Positions 43,833 to 53,377 of a stretch of 61,295 nt of DNA are shown in pieces. Source of the DNA: Bacteroidota bacterium. GTDB taxonomy: Bacteria; Bacteroidota; Bacteroidia; Chitinophagales; Chitinophagaceae. The notes under the pieces are model-generated. The model made no database searches and was not told the origin of the DNA. It worked only from the letters and a program-made list of their open reading frames with translations. The number at the start of each line of letters is the position of its first letter. The first letter of the stretch is position 1. Both the position numbers and the translations under genes were made by a program. Location of the stretch: contig JAPLEO010000038.1 in the NCBI GenBank assembly GCA_026391125.1, positions 1-61,295 on the forward strand. Reading direction: 5' to 3'.

Positions 43833-43870
43833 AAAAAATCGGCCATCCTAAGATGATAGGTTGGCCGATT
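43833..43870 (-). terminator. Intrinsic terminator of the metal efflux operon
   Basis: On the minus strand AATCGGCCA (43870-43862) pairs with TGGCCGATT (43845-43837), with inner CCTA/TAGG pairs, and is followed by TTTTTT. It starts 12 bp after the RND gene stop. Confidence 0.9.
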
Positions 43871-43882
43871 CAAGAACTTGAT

Positions 43883-46800
43883 TTAAACTGCGCCCATTTT
43901 TTTCAAGAGCTTCATGTTTTCTCTTTTATGGATGAATTTGTGTACAAGACTATAAATGACAGGTAGAATTAATAAGGTTAGGATGGTAGAGGTAATTAAT
44001 CCACCGATCACAACAATAGCTAATGGCTTTTGTGTTTCGCTACCCACACCGGTACTCATGGCTGCAGGTAAAAGACCGATGGCTGCCATTAATGCTGTCA
44101 TCACAACTGGGCGAACCCTTGATATCACACCTTCATAAACCGCATCTTCCAAACTCATTTTCAATTCTAAGTTTTTTCGGAAAACACTGATTAGTATGAC
44201 TCCATTTTGTATACAAACACCAAACAGCGCAATAAAACCAATCCCTGCACTGATACTAAAATTGATCCCTGTTACATGAAGTGCCAGAATCCCACCAATT
44301 AATGCAAAAGGCACATTCAAAATTGTAAGCATGGCATCTTTTACATTGCCGAATGTGATGAATAGAATAACAAAAATGACTAATAAGCAAATAGGCACCA
44401 CTCTTCCCAATGTTTGAGAGGCTCTGGTTTGATTTTCAAATTCACCATTCCAAGTTTCAGTATAATTCTTAGGTAGCTGAACCTTATTATTCACTTTTTC
44501 TTGTGCTTCTTCGATGGTACTTCCTAAATCTCTTTCACGAATCGAAAACTTCACAGCAATATATCGTTGGTTATTGTCGCGATAGATGAAAGCCGGACCA
44601 GTACTAGATTTGAATACACAGATTTCTTTTAATGGAACTTTCGCTCCATCACTTGCTGGTACCATCAGATTTTCAATCTTTTTCTGATCGTCTCGATATT
44701 CTTTTTGATAACGGATCCGCACATCAAATCTTTTTTCACCTTCATATAAAGTTGTAGCAGCTTTACCACCAATAGCCATTTCAATCACTGATTCGGCATC
44801 AGCAATATTTACACCATACAAAGCCATTTTATTTTGATCCAATTCAATTCTAAATTCGGGTTGTCCGAGATTCCTTAAAATTCCTAGATCTTCAATTCCT
44901 CTCACAGTTTGTAATTGCTTAAGTGTTGCTTTTGCTAATGAATCAAGGGTATTGAAATCTGGGCCAAATATTTTAACGGCTAAAGCAGCATTCACACCAG
45001 CAACGGCTTCTTCCACATTATCTCTAATTGGTTGAGAATAGTTAAGTACGATCCCTGGTATTTTGGAAAGTTGTACATCCATTTCCTCAATTAATTTTTC
45101 AGAAGTAAGTCCTTTACGCCATTCTTTCTTGGGCTTTAGATCTACCTGAATCTGTACATTAAAAAATCCCTTTGGATCTGTACCATCATTAGTTCTTCCT
45201 ACCTGTGATAGTGTTTGTTTAACTTCTGGGAATTTGTGTAACATATCGGTCATGGTATTACCAATAAAGTTGGCTTCATTTAAAGAAACACTCATGGGTA
45301 ATTCGCTTTCTACCCATAGTGCACCTTCGTCTAATTGGGGTAAAAATTCTGTACCTAAAAATTTGGCTGAAAAGAAAGTGAGCATCATTGCAGTTAAAGC
45401 AATTAGCAAACTTGCTTTTGGCCATTTCATAACCACTTTATAGGATCTTGAAACAATGGTTTCGAAAAAGATAACAATCGGATTATGTTTTTCCCTAACA
45501 TTTTTTCTAAGTAAAATACTTGACAGTGCAGGAACAAGTGTAAGCGTAAATAGTAAAGCGCCCAATAATGCAAATCCTAAGGTATAGGCCAAAGGAGAGA
45601 ACATTTTTCCTTCTACTTTTTGAAAAGCAAAAATGGGGATCAAACAGGTGATGATAATCAATTTTGAAAAGAAAATGGATTTACCCATTTCGCTTCCCAC
45701 ATTTTTAAATAATCCAAGTTTCGCCAATTTGTTGAATTTCTCCATCCCAACTTCCCGCGCTCGTTTATCTAAAGCCACAAATAATCCTTCCACCATTACC
45801 ACAGCTCCATCAATGATAATCCCAAAATCCACAGCCCCCATACTCAGTAAGTTTGCATTCATACCCTTGATTCGCATACACATAAAAGCAAATAGGAGAG
45901 AGAGCGGAATAATGATACTAACAATAACCGTTGTTCGCCAATCAGCCATAAACAACAATACAATGGCAGTAACTAAAATGATTCCTTCCACTAGATTGTG
46001 AATCACAGTTTCGGTACAATAATCCATCAAATTAGTTCGGTCATAAAATGTATCAATCTTAACGCCGCGAGGTAATACGTTCTCATTCAAGTCTTTGATC
46101 TTGGCTCGGATATTATCAAGAACGATGGCAGGATTTTCTCCCTTGCGCATCACAATGATCCCTTCAATCACATCAGTATTATTATCTCTAGCTACTTGGC
46201 CAAGCCTTGGCTTTCCTGATTCTTTTACCTCAGCCACATTTTTAACCAAGATTGGAAGTCCATTGATCTTAGTAATAATGATATTGTTGATATCCTTAAT
46301 GTCGTTCAATAAACCAATACCGCGTACCAAAAATGATTGTCCATTTCTTTCTATTACATCCCCACCTACATTTACGTTACTTTTTGTAACTGCAGTATAA
46401 ACATCTAGTGAACTTAAATTGTATTTGCTAAGTAAGCTAGGATTAACACTTAATTCAAAAATCTTTTCTTCTCCACCAAAACTATTGACATCTGCTACGC
46501 CTGGCACTGATTTAAACTGACGATCTAGTACCCAGTTTTGAATCGTAGTTAAATCACGAATTGATTTTATAGAACTTCGAAGTGTGTATCGATAGATCTC
46601 ACCAGTTGGGCCATAAGGAGGTTGTACATCAGGTTTTACCCCATCTGGAAGATCTGCGCCTCCAAGACGGCTTAATACTTGTTGACGTGCAAATGCATCA
46701 TCTACATCATCATCAAAAATGATACGTGTGTAACTCAATCCAAATGCAGAAGTAGTTCTTAAGTTCGATTTTTTTTGAACAGAATTCAGTACTGTTTCCA

Positions 46801-47014
46801 TTGGAATGGTCACAAATTTTTCAACTTCTTCCGCACTTCTACCTGGCCACTGTGCAATAATTACAACCTGTGTATTGGTTACATCTGGAAATGTTTCGAT
46901 TGGTGTGTTTTTATAACTAATTACGCCAATTACCGCAAGGATACCTGTAAAAAAGAAAATTAAATAGCGGTGCCTTAACGAAAAGTAAATGATGTTCTTT
47001 ATGAATTTATTCAT
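43883..47014 (-). CDS. czcA: Heavy-metal efflux RND transporter, CzcA-type
   Basis: A 1043-residue inner-membrane proton/metal antiporter of the HME-RND family with 12 membrane helices and two large periplasmic loops. The helix-4 signature reads DFGIIIDGAVVMVEG (396-410), matching the DFGxxxDGAxxxxE form of CzcA-like Co/Zn/Cd pumps and not the copper/silver form of CusA. Other landmarks: GTEFLPQLDEGALWVE and the NVPFALIGGILAL segment. It forms a tripartite pump with the adaptor and TolC-like genes upstream (30-bp and 16-bp gaps). Cation choice is inferred from one motif. A His-rich exported protein gene precedes the operon. Confidence 0.93.
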   Translation of the reverse strand: MNKFIKNIIYFSLRHRYLIFFFTGILAVIGVISYKNTPIETFPDVTNTQVVIIAQWPGRSAEEVEKFVTIPMETVLNSVQKKSNLRTTSAFGLSYTRIIFDDDVDDAFARQQVLSRLGGADLPDGVKPDVQPPYGPTGEIYRYTLRSSIKSIRDLTTIQNWVLDRQFKSVPGVADVNSFGGEEKIFELSVNPSLLSKYNLSSLDVYTAVTKSNVNVGGDVIERNGQSFLVRGIGLLNDIKDINNIIITKINGLPILVKNVAEVKESGKPRLGQVARDNNTDVIEGIIVMRKGENPAIVLDNIRAKIKDLNENVLPRGVKIDTFYDRTNLMDYCTETVIHNLVEGIILVTAIVLLFMADWRTTVIVSIIIPLSLLFAFMCMRIKGMNANLLSMGAVDFGIIIDGAVVMVEGLFVALDKRAREVGMEKFNKLAKLGLFKNVGSEMGKSIFFSKLIIITCLIPIFAFQKVEGKMFSPLAYTLGFALLGALLFTLTLVPALSSILLRKNVREKHNPIVIFFETIVSRSYKVVMKWPKASLLIALTAMMLTFFSAKFLGTEFLPQLDEGALWVESELPMSVSLNEANFIGNTMTDMLHKFPEVKQTLSQVGRTNDGTDPKGFFNVQIQVDLKPKKEWRKGLTSEKLIEEMDVQLSKIPGIVLNYSQPIRDNVEEAVAGVNAALAVKIFGPDFNTLDSLAKATLKQLQTVRGIEDLGILRNLGQPEFRIELDQNKMALYGVNIADAESVIEMAIGGKAATTLYEGEKRFDVRIRYQKEYRDDQKKIENLMVPASDGAKVPLKEICVFKSSTGPAFIYRDNNQRYIAVKFSIRERDLGSTIEEAQEKVNNKVQLPKNYTETWNGEFENQTRASQTLGRVVPICLLVIFVILFITFGNVKDAMLTILNVPFALIGGILALHVTGINFSISAGIGFIALFGVCIQNGVILISVFRKNLELKMSLEDAVYEGVISRVRPVVMTALMAAIGLLPAAMSTGVGSETQKPLAIVVIGGLITSTILTLLILPVIYSLVHKFIHKRENMKLLKKMGAV

Positions 47015-47044
47015 ACAAATTAAATTGGTCGTTGAGAAATGGGA

Positions 47045-48145
47045 TTATTGTTTTTCAAGTATCGCATTGTAAAACAAGATCTGATTCTTAGAAATGATAA
47101 TGTCGCCAGCATTTAAACCGCTACTGATATAACTGCGATTATTTTCTGTTTTCAATACCTGTACTTCTAAAAGTTTTAAATCACATTTCGATTTATAAAC
47201 AACCACATAATTTTTTCCGCCTTCAAACACCATTGCATCTGAAGGAATACTTACTGCTTTCAATTGCTCTGTATTTTCAATTAATACATTGGTAAACATT
47301 TCCGGCTTTAACATTAATCCCTCATTTGGAAGATTAATTCTAATCCTCATAACCTTATTATCTGAACTTAATACTTCGCTGACCTTATCGATCTTTCCTT
47401 TGAATATTTTATCCGGATAAGCAAGTGTTTTTATAATAGCTGTGTAGCCTTCGTGGATTTTTGAAATATCCGTTTCAAATACATTAGCCCAAACCCAAAC
47501 ATCTTTTAAGTCAGAAATGGTGAAAAGATTTTCTGTATTATCTTGACGGATAAAATTTCCTGCATTTGCTTTTTTCTCAACGATATATCCTCCAATTGGT
47601 GCTTTGATCGTATATACGCCATTTGCACTGGTGTTTCCCCCTCCGTTTATTTTTATAGCATCCTGAATCTTCTGATTGGCAGTTAAAGCTTTTTGATAAT
47701 TTTCTTTTGCTTCTTCATAATCTTTTTCACTACTAATTCCTTTTTCAAAAAGGAGTTTAGCATTATCAAGTTGACGCTTAGCGATAGCCACATCTGAACC
47801 AGTAGTTTTTAAATCACTATAGTTGCCAGCGATGTCGGCACTTTTAATGATTGCTAAAACTTGCCCTGCAGCTACTTTGTCGCCAATAGAAACTTTCACT
47901 TCTATCACTTGTCCGCTGCTAAAAGGGAAAACCTTTACAACTTTATTTTCATCAAATCCAACTTCACCTGACAATTGTAGTTGGTTACTAATATTGCTTA
48001 GTTTGGCAGTGTCGAGTGTAATTCTTGATTGCATCGAATCACTAACACAAACGATTTTTGATTCTTCTATCTTTTTTTCAGACTCTTTGCATGAAACAAA
48101 AAAAGTAAAACAAATCACTAATAAGTATATAGATGTGTATTTCAT
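47045..48145 (-). CDS. czcB: RND efflux periplasmic adaptor, CzcB-type lipoprotein
   Basis: A 366-residue membrane-fusion lipoprotein (lipobox FVSCK, Cys19). Domains in order: lipoyl halves (GQVIEVKVSIGDKVAAGQVLAII and GGYIVEKKANAGNFIRQ), an alpha hairpin between (about 105-150, Ala/Lys-rich), a beta-barrel (VWVWANVFETDISKIHEG) and a membrane-proximal end. It links the RND pump to the TolC-like channel. There is no extra metal-binding domain such as DUF3347 or a His-rich N-terminus, in contrast with some CusB proteins; a separate His-rich protein is encoded upstream. Operon position between czcC and czcA. Confidence 0.92.
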   Translation of the reverse strand: MKYTSIYLLVICFTFFVSCKESEKKIEESKIVCVSDSMQSRITLDTAKLSNISNQLQLSGEVGFDENKVVKVFPFSSGQVIEVKVSIGDKVAAGQVLAIIKSADIAGNYSDLKTTGSDVAIAKRQLDNAKLLFEKGISSEKDYEEAKENYQKALTANQKIQDAIKINGGGNTSANGVYTIKAPIGGYIVEKKANAGNFIRQDNTENLFTISDLKDVWVWANVFETDISKIHEGYTAIIKTLAYPDKIFKGKIDKVSEVLSSDNKVMRIRINLPNEGLMLKPEMFTNVLIENTEQLKAVSIPSDAMVFEGGKNYVVVYKSKCDLKLLEVQVLKTENNRSYISSGLNAGDIIISKNQILFYNAILEKQ

Positions 48146-48161
48146 ATTAAACCTGGTATTA

Positions 48162-49472
48162 TTATTTAAGGATATTAATTCCTGTATGATAATTTATTTC
48201 TTCCTTGGCTAGTTGGAAATTTAAATTCTGTTGTAAAAGTCTTTGTTGAGAAGCTGTATAGTCGTTAAAAAAATCAAGAAATTCTAAGAGATTGATCTGC
48301 TTGTTCTGATAGCTAGTTAATACATTCTGATACATGGCTTCATATTTTTGATAAAACTCTTTTTGAGTATTGCTATTTTGTTTAATGGTCATCAATAGCT
48401 TATGATAAGCTGCATTGATGTTATTCCACAATTCGGTTTCAGCACTTGCCGTTATTGTTTGTTGTTGCTTAATGCTATACTCTGCAGATTTAATATTCCC
48501 TTTGTTGTTATTGATAATTGGAAGTGGTAATGAAATTCCTAAGCCCCAATAATTCGGAGAAAAGTTAGAATTTCTATCATAGTTTGGGCTTATGGTTAAA
48601 TCTGGTGTTCGTAGCGATTTTTGATACGACAAATTTTGCTGTTGATATACTGTTTGTGTTTGTTGTAAAAGGTAATTGGGATTACTTTTTCTTGCCGTGT
48701 CAAATAAGATCTCGGCATTAATCAAATTCAAAGCATTATTTGTAACAGTTTCAGTTGGTTTAATGAACCCATTTGTTTTTAGCTGTAACAAAGTTTTCAA
48801 ATCGTTTTCATTATCTTCTATGTCTTTATTCAATGCTGTGATGTCTTGCTCTAATGCAATAGATAATGCTTGGATTCTTAAATAATCTTTCTGTGCAATA
48901 TTCCCCGCAGAAAGTTGGGCATCCATGCCTGTTAAGAGTTTACTTAATTGAGCACGTTGGGTTTCGTAAATAGATTTTGTATTTAATTGTTGTAAAATAT
49001 TATAGAAATCTAGTCTCAACTGGTAGCGAAGGTTTCTTAAAACATCTTGCAATTGAAGCTCGCTTAATTTTGCATTGGTGGTTGCGAGATTAACGAGCTT
49101 GCCTCTTTTCCCGGCAGTTTTAATTAATTGTTGAACCTGTATGTAATACTGTCCACTATAAGTGCCATCTGGATTTTTGCCATAAGGAAAAAATTTGCCA
49201 TTAGCGGCAATCACCTGATCTGTGTTTAAAGTTGGGTTGTCCCAAACTTTGGCTTGTTGTATCAAAGCTTTTTGGGCATCCACGCCGTAGTGACCAGCTA
49301 GTAAGGTTAAATTACTATCTAAGAATATTTTTTCCATTGCTGGAAGACTCATTCGTAGGGTATCGGTATCTATTTTTTTCGACTGAGCTTTTGAGTTTGG
49401 GCTGGCAAATAATAGATTAAAAACAAAAAAGCAAGCAACTAAAATAGGTTCTCGTTTAAACGCAATTCGCAT
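48162..49472 (-). CDS. czcC: TolC-family outer-membrane efflux protein, CzcC-type
   Basis: A 436-residue outer-membrane channel with a signal peptide (to about residue 29, SKAQ). Two OEP repeats with long heptad helices are visible (QLSKLLTGMDAQLSAGNIAQKDYLRIQALSIALEQDI and the later AYHKLLMTIKQNSNTQKEF...NLLEFLDFFNDYTASQQRLL). The TxxPxxD-like motif GLGISLPLPIINNNKGNI is typical of CzcC/CusC. It is the first gene of the efflux operon, 115 bp after the His-rich gene, and a long AT dyad sits just upstream. Confidence 0.92.
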   Translation of the reverse strand: MRIAFKREPILVACFFVFNLLFASPNSKAQSKKIDTDTLRMSLPAMEKIFLDSNLTLLAGHYGVDAQKALIQQAKVWDNPTLNTDQVIAANGKFFPYGKNPDGTYSGQYYIQVQQLIKTAGKRGKLVNLATTNAKLSELQLQDVLRNLRYQLRLDFYNILQQLNTKSIYETQRAQLSKLLTGMDAQLSAGNIAQKDYLRIQALSIALEQDITALNKDIEDNENDLKTLLQLKTNGFIKPTETVTNNALNLINAEILFDTARKSNPNYLLQQTQTVYQQQNLSYQKSLRTPDLTISPNYDRNSNFSPNYWGLGISLPLPIINNNKGNIKSAEYSIKQQQTITASAETELWNNINAAYHKLLMTIKQNSNTQKEFYQKYEAMYQNVLTSYQNKQINLLEFLDFFNDYTASQQRLLQQNLNFQLAKEEINYHTGINILK

Positions 49473-49499
49473 GTAAATAAATTAAGAATCAAAAATTGA

Positions 49500-49547
49500 A
49501 TTAATTATTAATACAGTATGTTACCAAATAGACCATTAATAATTAAT
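49500..49547. promoter_or_regulatory. Long AT-rich dyad upstream of czcC
   Basis: ATTAATTATTAAT (49500-49512) is mirrored exactly by ATTAATAATTAAT (49535-49547), 22 bp apart; GTTAC (49520-49524) and GTAAC (49553-49557) nest around it. Located 28 bp before the czcC start, it could be the operator of a metal-responsive regulator or a transcription pause/terminator of the His-rich gene. Confidence 0.4.
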
Positions 49548-49586
49548 AGTTTGTAACTGTAAAAAAGAGATAAGAGTTTAAACCAA

Positions 49587-49964
49587 TTACAACTTGGGAG
49601 GTTGCGGGTTGATCTCTTGTTGATATAAGTCTTCGAAGGATTCTTGTAGGATAATTGGTAGGCCAGCAATATGAATTTGGGTGTCGCTTAACAATTGTGG
49701 TTTGTCAATATTAACAGACTTGAAATTCATATGCTTATGAAAATGTAAGTCTTTGTGATGTTGGTTCTGTTCTGGAATAGCATCTTTGTGCCCTAAAACA
49801 ACTTCAATTACATATTCAACAATGGTTTCGGAAATATTAGTTTCTTTATTTGTTGAGCTTTCCATTATTGGATGGAAGTCCTGTGCATAAATACTCAAAT
49901 TCAATAATTGAATCGCGAGAATTAGTGTTAAACAACGGATAATATGTTTGTTAAATCTTTGCAC
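49587..49964 (-). CDS. Small exported His-rich protein upstream of czcCBA
   Basis: A 125-residue protein I cannot assign to a family. It has a signal peptide (hydrophobic 8-24, cleavage after YAQ at 28). The middle carries a His cluster: His59, 69, 70, 74, 76 and 78 within GHKDAIPEQNQHHKDLHFHKH, likely a metal-binding loop. The start is GTG, forced by an in-frame stop four codons upstream. It has no terminator of its own before czcC, so it is probably part of or next to the efflux operon. A periplasmic metal chaperone or sensor for the pump is a reasonable guess, not shown. Confidence 0.7.
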   Translation of the reverse strand: MQRFNKHIIRCLTLILAIQLLNLSIYAQDFHPIMESSTNKETNISETIVEYVIEVVLGHKDAIPEQNQHHKDLHFHKHMNFKSVNIDKPQLLSDTQIHIAGLPIILQESFEDLYQQEINPQPPKL

Positions 49965-49965
49965 A

Positions 49966-50000
49966 GTGAATATTCACAAAAATATGCCAGAACAAAAATA
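49966..50000 (-). promoter_or_regulatory. Promoter/operator region of the His-rich gene
   Basis: Two TATTTTTG boxes (50000-49993 and 49984-49977) precede a perfect 12-bp palindrome GTGAATATTCAC (49977-49966), which ends two bases before the GTG start. A repressor bound there would cover the transcription start. Confidence 0.4.
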
Positions 50001-50050
50001 ATGCTTGTTAAAATTCTTAGAATCAGATTATTTAAGTGGATTTTAAGCAA

Positions 50051-50088
50051 AAAAAAGCCCGCCACGAGTGCTCGGGGCGGGCTTTTTT
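50051..50088 (-). terminator. Intrinsic terminator of secDF
   Basis: GCCCGCC (50057-50063) pairs with GGCGGGC (50076-50082), flanked by A and T runs that extend the stem; inner GAG/CTC. It begins 15 bp after the secDF stop. Confidence 0.92.
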
Positions 50089-50102
50089 ATATTTAGGAAT
50101 GA

Positions 50103-53100
50103 CTATTTTTTCTTGTCATCTGAGTTCTTACCTAATGGTCTGCTCTTTGCAAAGTCAACCAATACAGGAGCGGCAACAAAGATAGAAGAGTAGGTACCAG
50201 TAATAACCCCAACTAACATAGCGAATGCAAAACCACGAGTTACTTCACCACCAAAGATGAAGAGGATCAGGATGGTTAAGAATACGGTTAATGAAGTCAT
50301 GATAGTACGACTCAAAGTTTCGTTGATCGCACGATTAATGATGGTGCCATTGTCAACACCTTTCATCAATTTACTGTCTTCACGAATACGGTCATATACA
50401 ATTACAGTATCGTTCATTGAGAAACCAATTACGGTTAATATAGCTGCAATAAAGTGCTGGTCAATCTCTAATGGGAATGGCACAATATTTTTAAAGAAAC
50501 TGAATACGATCAAGGTTACGAATACGTCGTGTAATAATGAGAAGATTGTTCCCAAAGAATAACGCCAGTCGCGGAAACGAATAAAGATGTATAAACAGAT
50601 AATGATTATACCAAAGATTACCGCTTTTGTTGCACCTGATTTAAGATCATCAGAGATTGTTGGCAATACAGTTTGTGAACCTTGTTTGTATTTGCTTTCG
50701 AATTCTGAGAAAGTAACTGTTTGAGGAATAAACGGTTTTAATCCAGTGTACAATTTATTCTCTACCAGTGAATCTATATTATTCCCGCTTTCTGTGATTT
50801 TATAAGCAGTTGTAATGTTGATTGTATTTGCTGATCCTACAGTTTTAGTGATTACATCTTCACCAAAAGTTGTTTTCAATGCTGTTCTGATCTCTTCTTC
50901 TTTTACTGGCTTATCGAACTTAATAGTATAACTACGACCACCTTTAAATTCAACGCCTTGTTTAAAGCCATTGAAAAAAGAAGCGATACCAAATATTAAT
51001 ACAATAACTGAAATTCCATAAGCAATCTTTCTGTATTCAATGAATTTGAAAGATGCGTGTTTGAATACGCGCTTAGAAATGCCAGTGAAGTATTCGAAGT
51101 GACGGTTTTTATTAGTATACCAATCAGTAATTAATCTAGATACTAAAATTCCGCAGAATAAGCTCAATAAGATACCAATGATCTGAGTAGTTGCGAAACC
51201 TAGAACTGGACCTAGTCCGAAGTACGCTAAGATCAAAGCAGTTAATAGGGTAGTTACGTGTGCATCCAAAACTGGAGACAATGAACGTTGGTAACCATCG
51301 TTCACCGCATTTTGGTAACTCTTTCCTTTAGTAAGTTCTTCTTTAATCCTCTCGAATATAATTACGTTCGTATCAACCGCTAAACCAATGGTCAATACTA
51401 AACCGGCAATACCTGGAGCAGTAAGAGTAAATCCTAATGCACTTAAGATGCCGATTGTAAATAATAAGTTTAAGATCAATGCCATGTTAGCAACCCAACC
51501 ACCTGTGTTGAAGTAAATTAACATTAAAGCAAAAATTACAATGAACGAAATCAAGAACGACATTGCACCGCCTTTGATCGATTCTTTTCCTAATGTTGGA
51601 CCAACTTGCTGTTCAGCAACAATTCTTGCAGGAGCAGTTAATTTACCAGAAGTCAACAATTCAGAAAGGTCTTGAGCCTCTTTCAAGGTATAAGATCCAC
51701 TGATTTGTGAGTTACCAGTAGTAATAGGGTCGTTTACATTTGGAGCAGAGTAAACAAAATTGTCCATCACAATCGCAATTGGCTTGTCAACGTTGCGAGT
51801 TGTCATTTTGGCCCAAATGTTGGTACCAATTTTGTCCATGTTCATTTTGATCGCGATCTTACCATGCTCATCATAGTCCTGACCAGCATTGGTGATATGA
51901 TCACCTTCCAATTCAGCCTGACCATTATCTAAGGTTTTGATTGCATAAAGCATCAAAATGTCATTTGCTTTTGCATCTGTAGCATCAACTTTTCCATACA
52001 TGAATGCTAGGTTCGAAGGGAATTTGCTTTTAACAAGTTCCATTCTTAAGAAATCATTCAAACGACCAGTATCTTTTGTTTGAATATAACCCAGGTTAGA
52101 AGGGAAAATGGTTTTACCACCACGACCCTGGTAAGGTTGTGTAAACTGAATTAAACGAACAATTGGAGACTCGTTTATTTTAGCTTTAGTAGTATCATTT
52201 TTAGCGGCTGTTTTTGGAGTAGCTGCAATGCTAGAGATAGTTGCAGTTTTAGAAGTATCTGCTTTTGTTGTAGCAACTTTTGCAGTAGTGTCTTTTTTGG
52301 CAACAGTTGTATCCTTGGCTGTAACACCATTCAAGTATTCTTGAACTGCTTTATCAGCTGCAACAATTCCGCTCTGTACGTCTTTGCTTTCCAAAGTGTA
52401 CATTTCAAAGAATTGTAGGTTCGCAGTAGCTTGTAAATATTTACGTACTCTTTCTTTATCATTGATACCAGCTAACTCAATATTGATAATACTTTTAGCA
52501 GGATCAGGATTGATGTTTGGAGAGGATACTCCAAATTGATCAATACGTGTACGTAGGATCCGATAAGTATTGTTGAAAGCAGAGGTTGCTTGTTCTCTTA
52601 AGTAATCTGTTACTTTAGAATCACTATCGTCAAACTTAACTTTACCATTACTTCGTGTAGCGAAATAAGGAGCAAGTTTAACTTGTGGATTTGCTTTAAC
52701 TAATTCTTCTTTGAACAAAGAAATTAAATCAGCACCACTATTTGCTTTTCTTGCTACAGCAGCTTCTAATGCTTTTGTAAAAACAGGATCTTTGGTATAG
52801 TTTGCTAAAGACTTCAGTAGATCACTCAGACCAACTTCCATCGTAACACTCATACCTCCTTGCAAGTCAAGACCTAATAATAATTCTTTTTCTTTAGCAC
52901 TTCTGTAAGTGGTAAAGCCAAAAGCCAATTTCTCGTCTTTGGTACTGTCAAGTAAACGCTGCAAACGTTCTTTCTTTAATTCTTTCAAACTATCTGCGTA
53001 TACAGATTGCTGTTCTTTGTTTGATGAATATTTCTGATCTGGATTCGCAAATTGCTTAAGCCAGATATCGGCTTTAGCTTCCATGTTGGATTCATGGTTA

Positions 53101-53186
53101 CGAACAATCCAAGTAAATGATAATTGATACACACAGATCAAAATCAGAGCAATGGCAAAGAAGCGCACTAAACCTTTCAGTTGCAT
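50103..53186 (-). CDS. secDF: Fused protein translocase subunit SecDF
   Basis: A 1027-residue fusion of SecD and SecF, which uses proton motive force to pull exported proteins through SecYEG. SecD half (1 to about 690): membrane helix 1, periplasmic P1 domain with LLGLDLQGGMSVTME and LRTRIDQFGVSSPNI, then five helices with GLAVDTNVIIFERIKEEL. SecF half: GVEFKGGRSYTIKF, then GFSMNDTVIVYDRIRED and TSLTVFLTILILFIFGG. Residues 289-337 are a Lys/Thr/Ala-rich low-complexity insert inside P1. Fusion is the rule in Bacteroidota. yajC, the partner subunit, is at 58787. A TATCTTTG promoter box lies 34 bp upstream. Confidence 0.96.
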   Translation of the reverse strand: MQLKGLVRFFAIALILICVYQLSFTWIVRNHESNMEAKADIWLKQFANPDQKYSSNKEQQSVYADSLKELKKERLQRLLDSTKDEKLAFGFTTYRSAKEKELLLGLDLQGGMSVTMEVGLSDLLKSLANYTKDPVFTKALEAAVARKANSGADLISLFKEELVKANPQVKLAPYFATRSNGKVKFDDSDSKVTDYLREQATSAFNNTYRILRTRIDQFGVSSPNINPDPAKSIINIELAGINDKERVRKYLQATANLQFFEMYTLESKDVQSGIVAADKAVQEYLNGVTAKDTTVAKKDTTAKVATTKADTSKTATISSIAATPKTAAKNDTTKAKINESPIVRLIQFTQPYQGRGGKTIFPSNLGYIQTKDTGRLNDFLRMELVKSKFPSNLAFMYGKVDATDAKANDILMLYAIKTLDNGQAELEGDHITNAGQDYDEHGKIAIKMNMDKIGTNIWAKMTTRNVDKPIAIVMDNFVYSAPNVNDPITTGNSQISGSYTLKEAQDLSELLTSGKLTAPARIVAEQQVGPTLGKESIKGGAMSFLISFIVIFALMLIYFNTGGWVANMALILNLLFTIGILSALGFTLTAPGIAGLVLTIGLAVDTNVIIFERIKEELTKGKSYQNAVNDGYQRSLSPVLDAHVTTLLTALILAYFGLGPVLGFATTQIIGILLSLFCGILVSRLITDWYTNKNRHFEYFTGISKRVFKHASFKFIEYRKIAYGISVIVLIFGIASFFNGFKQGVEFKGGRSYTIKFDKPVKEEEIRTALKTTFGEDVITKTVGSANTINITTAYKITESGNNIDSLVENKLYTGLKPFIPQTVTFSEFESKYKQGSQTVLPTISDDLKSGATKAVIFGIIIICLYIFIRFRDWRYSLGTIFSLLHDVFVTLIVFSFFKNIVPFPLEIDQHFIAAILTVIGFSMNDTVIVYDRIREDSKLMKGVDNGTIINRAINETLSRTIMTSLTVFLTILILFIFGGEVTRGFAFAMLVGVITGTYSSIFVAAPVLVDFAKSRPLGKNSDDKKK

Positions 53187-53219
53187 ATTAGTAACGGTTT
53201 ACAATTTTTTTTAGAGCGG

Positions 53220-53227
53220 CAAAGATA
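53220..53227 (-). promoter_or_regulatory. -7 box of secDF (TATCTTTG)
   Basis: Minus-strand TATCTTTG (53227-53220) followed by CC matches TAnnTTTG and lies 34 bp before the start. The rest of the 191-bp gap to the FKBP gene shows no further clear element. Confidence 0.45.
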
Positions 53228-53377
53228 GGGGAATGGGAATGAATAATTCCCTACTGTGAATAGATTGACTCTCAGAACTTTCCTTATAAGGCCAAAAAAC
53301 CAAAAAAACCTGCCTAAATTGGTATTTTGACAAGCTTTTTTGGGTTTTGGAAGTCCTTTTTAATGCCGAAATTGGAA

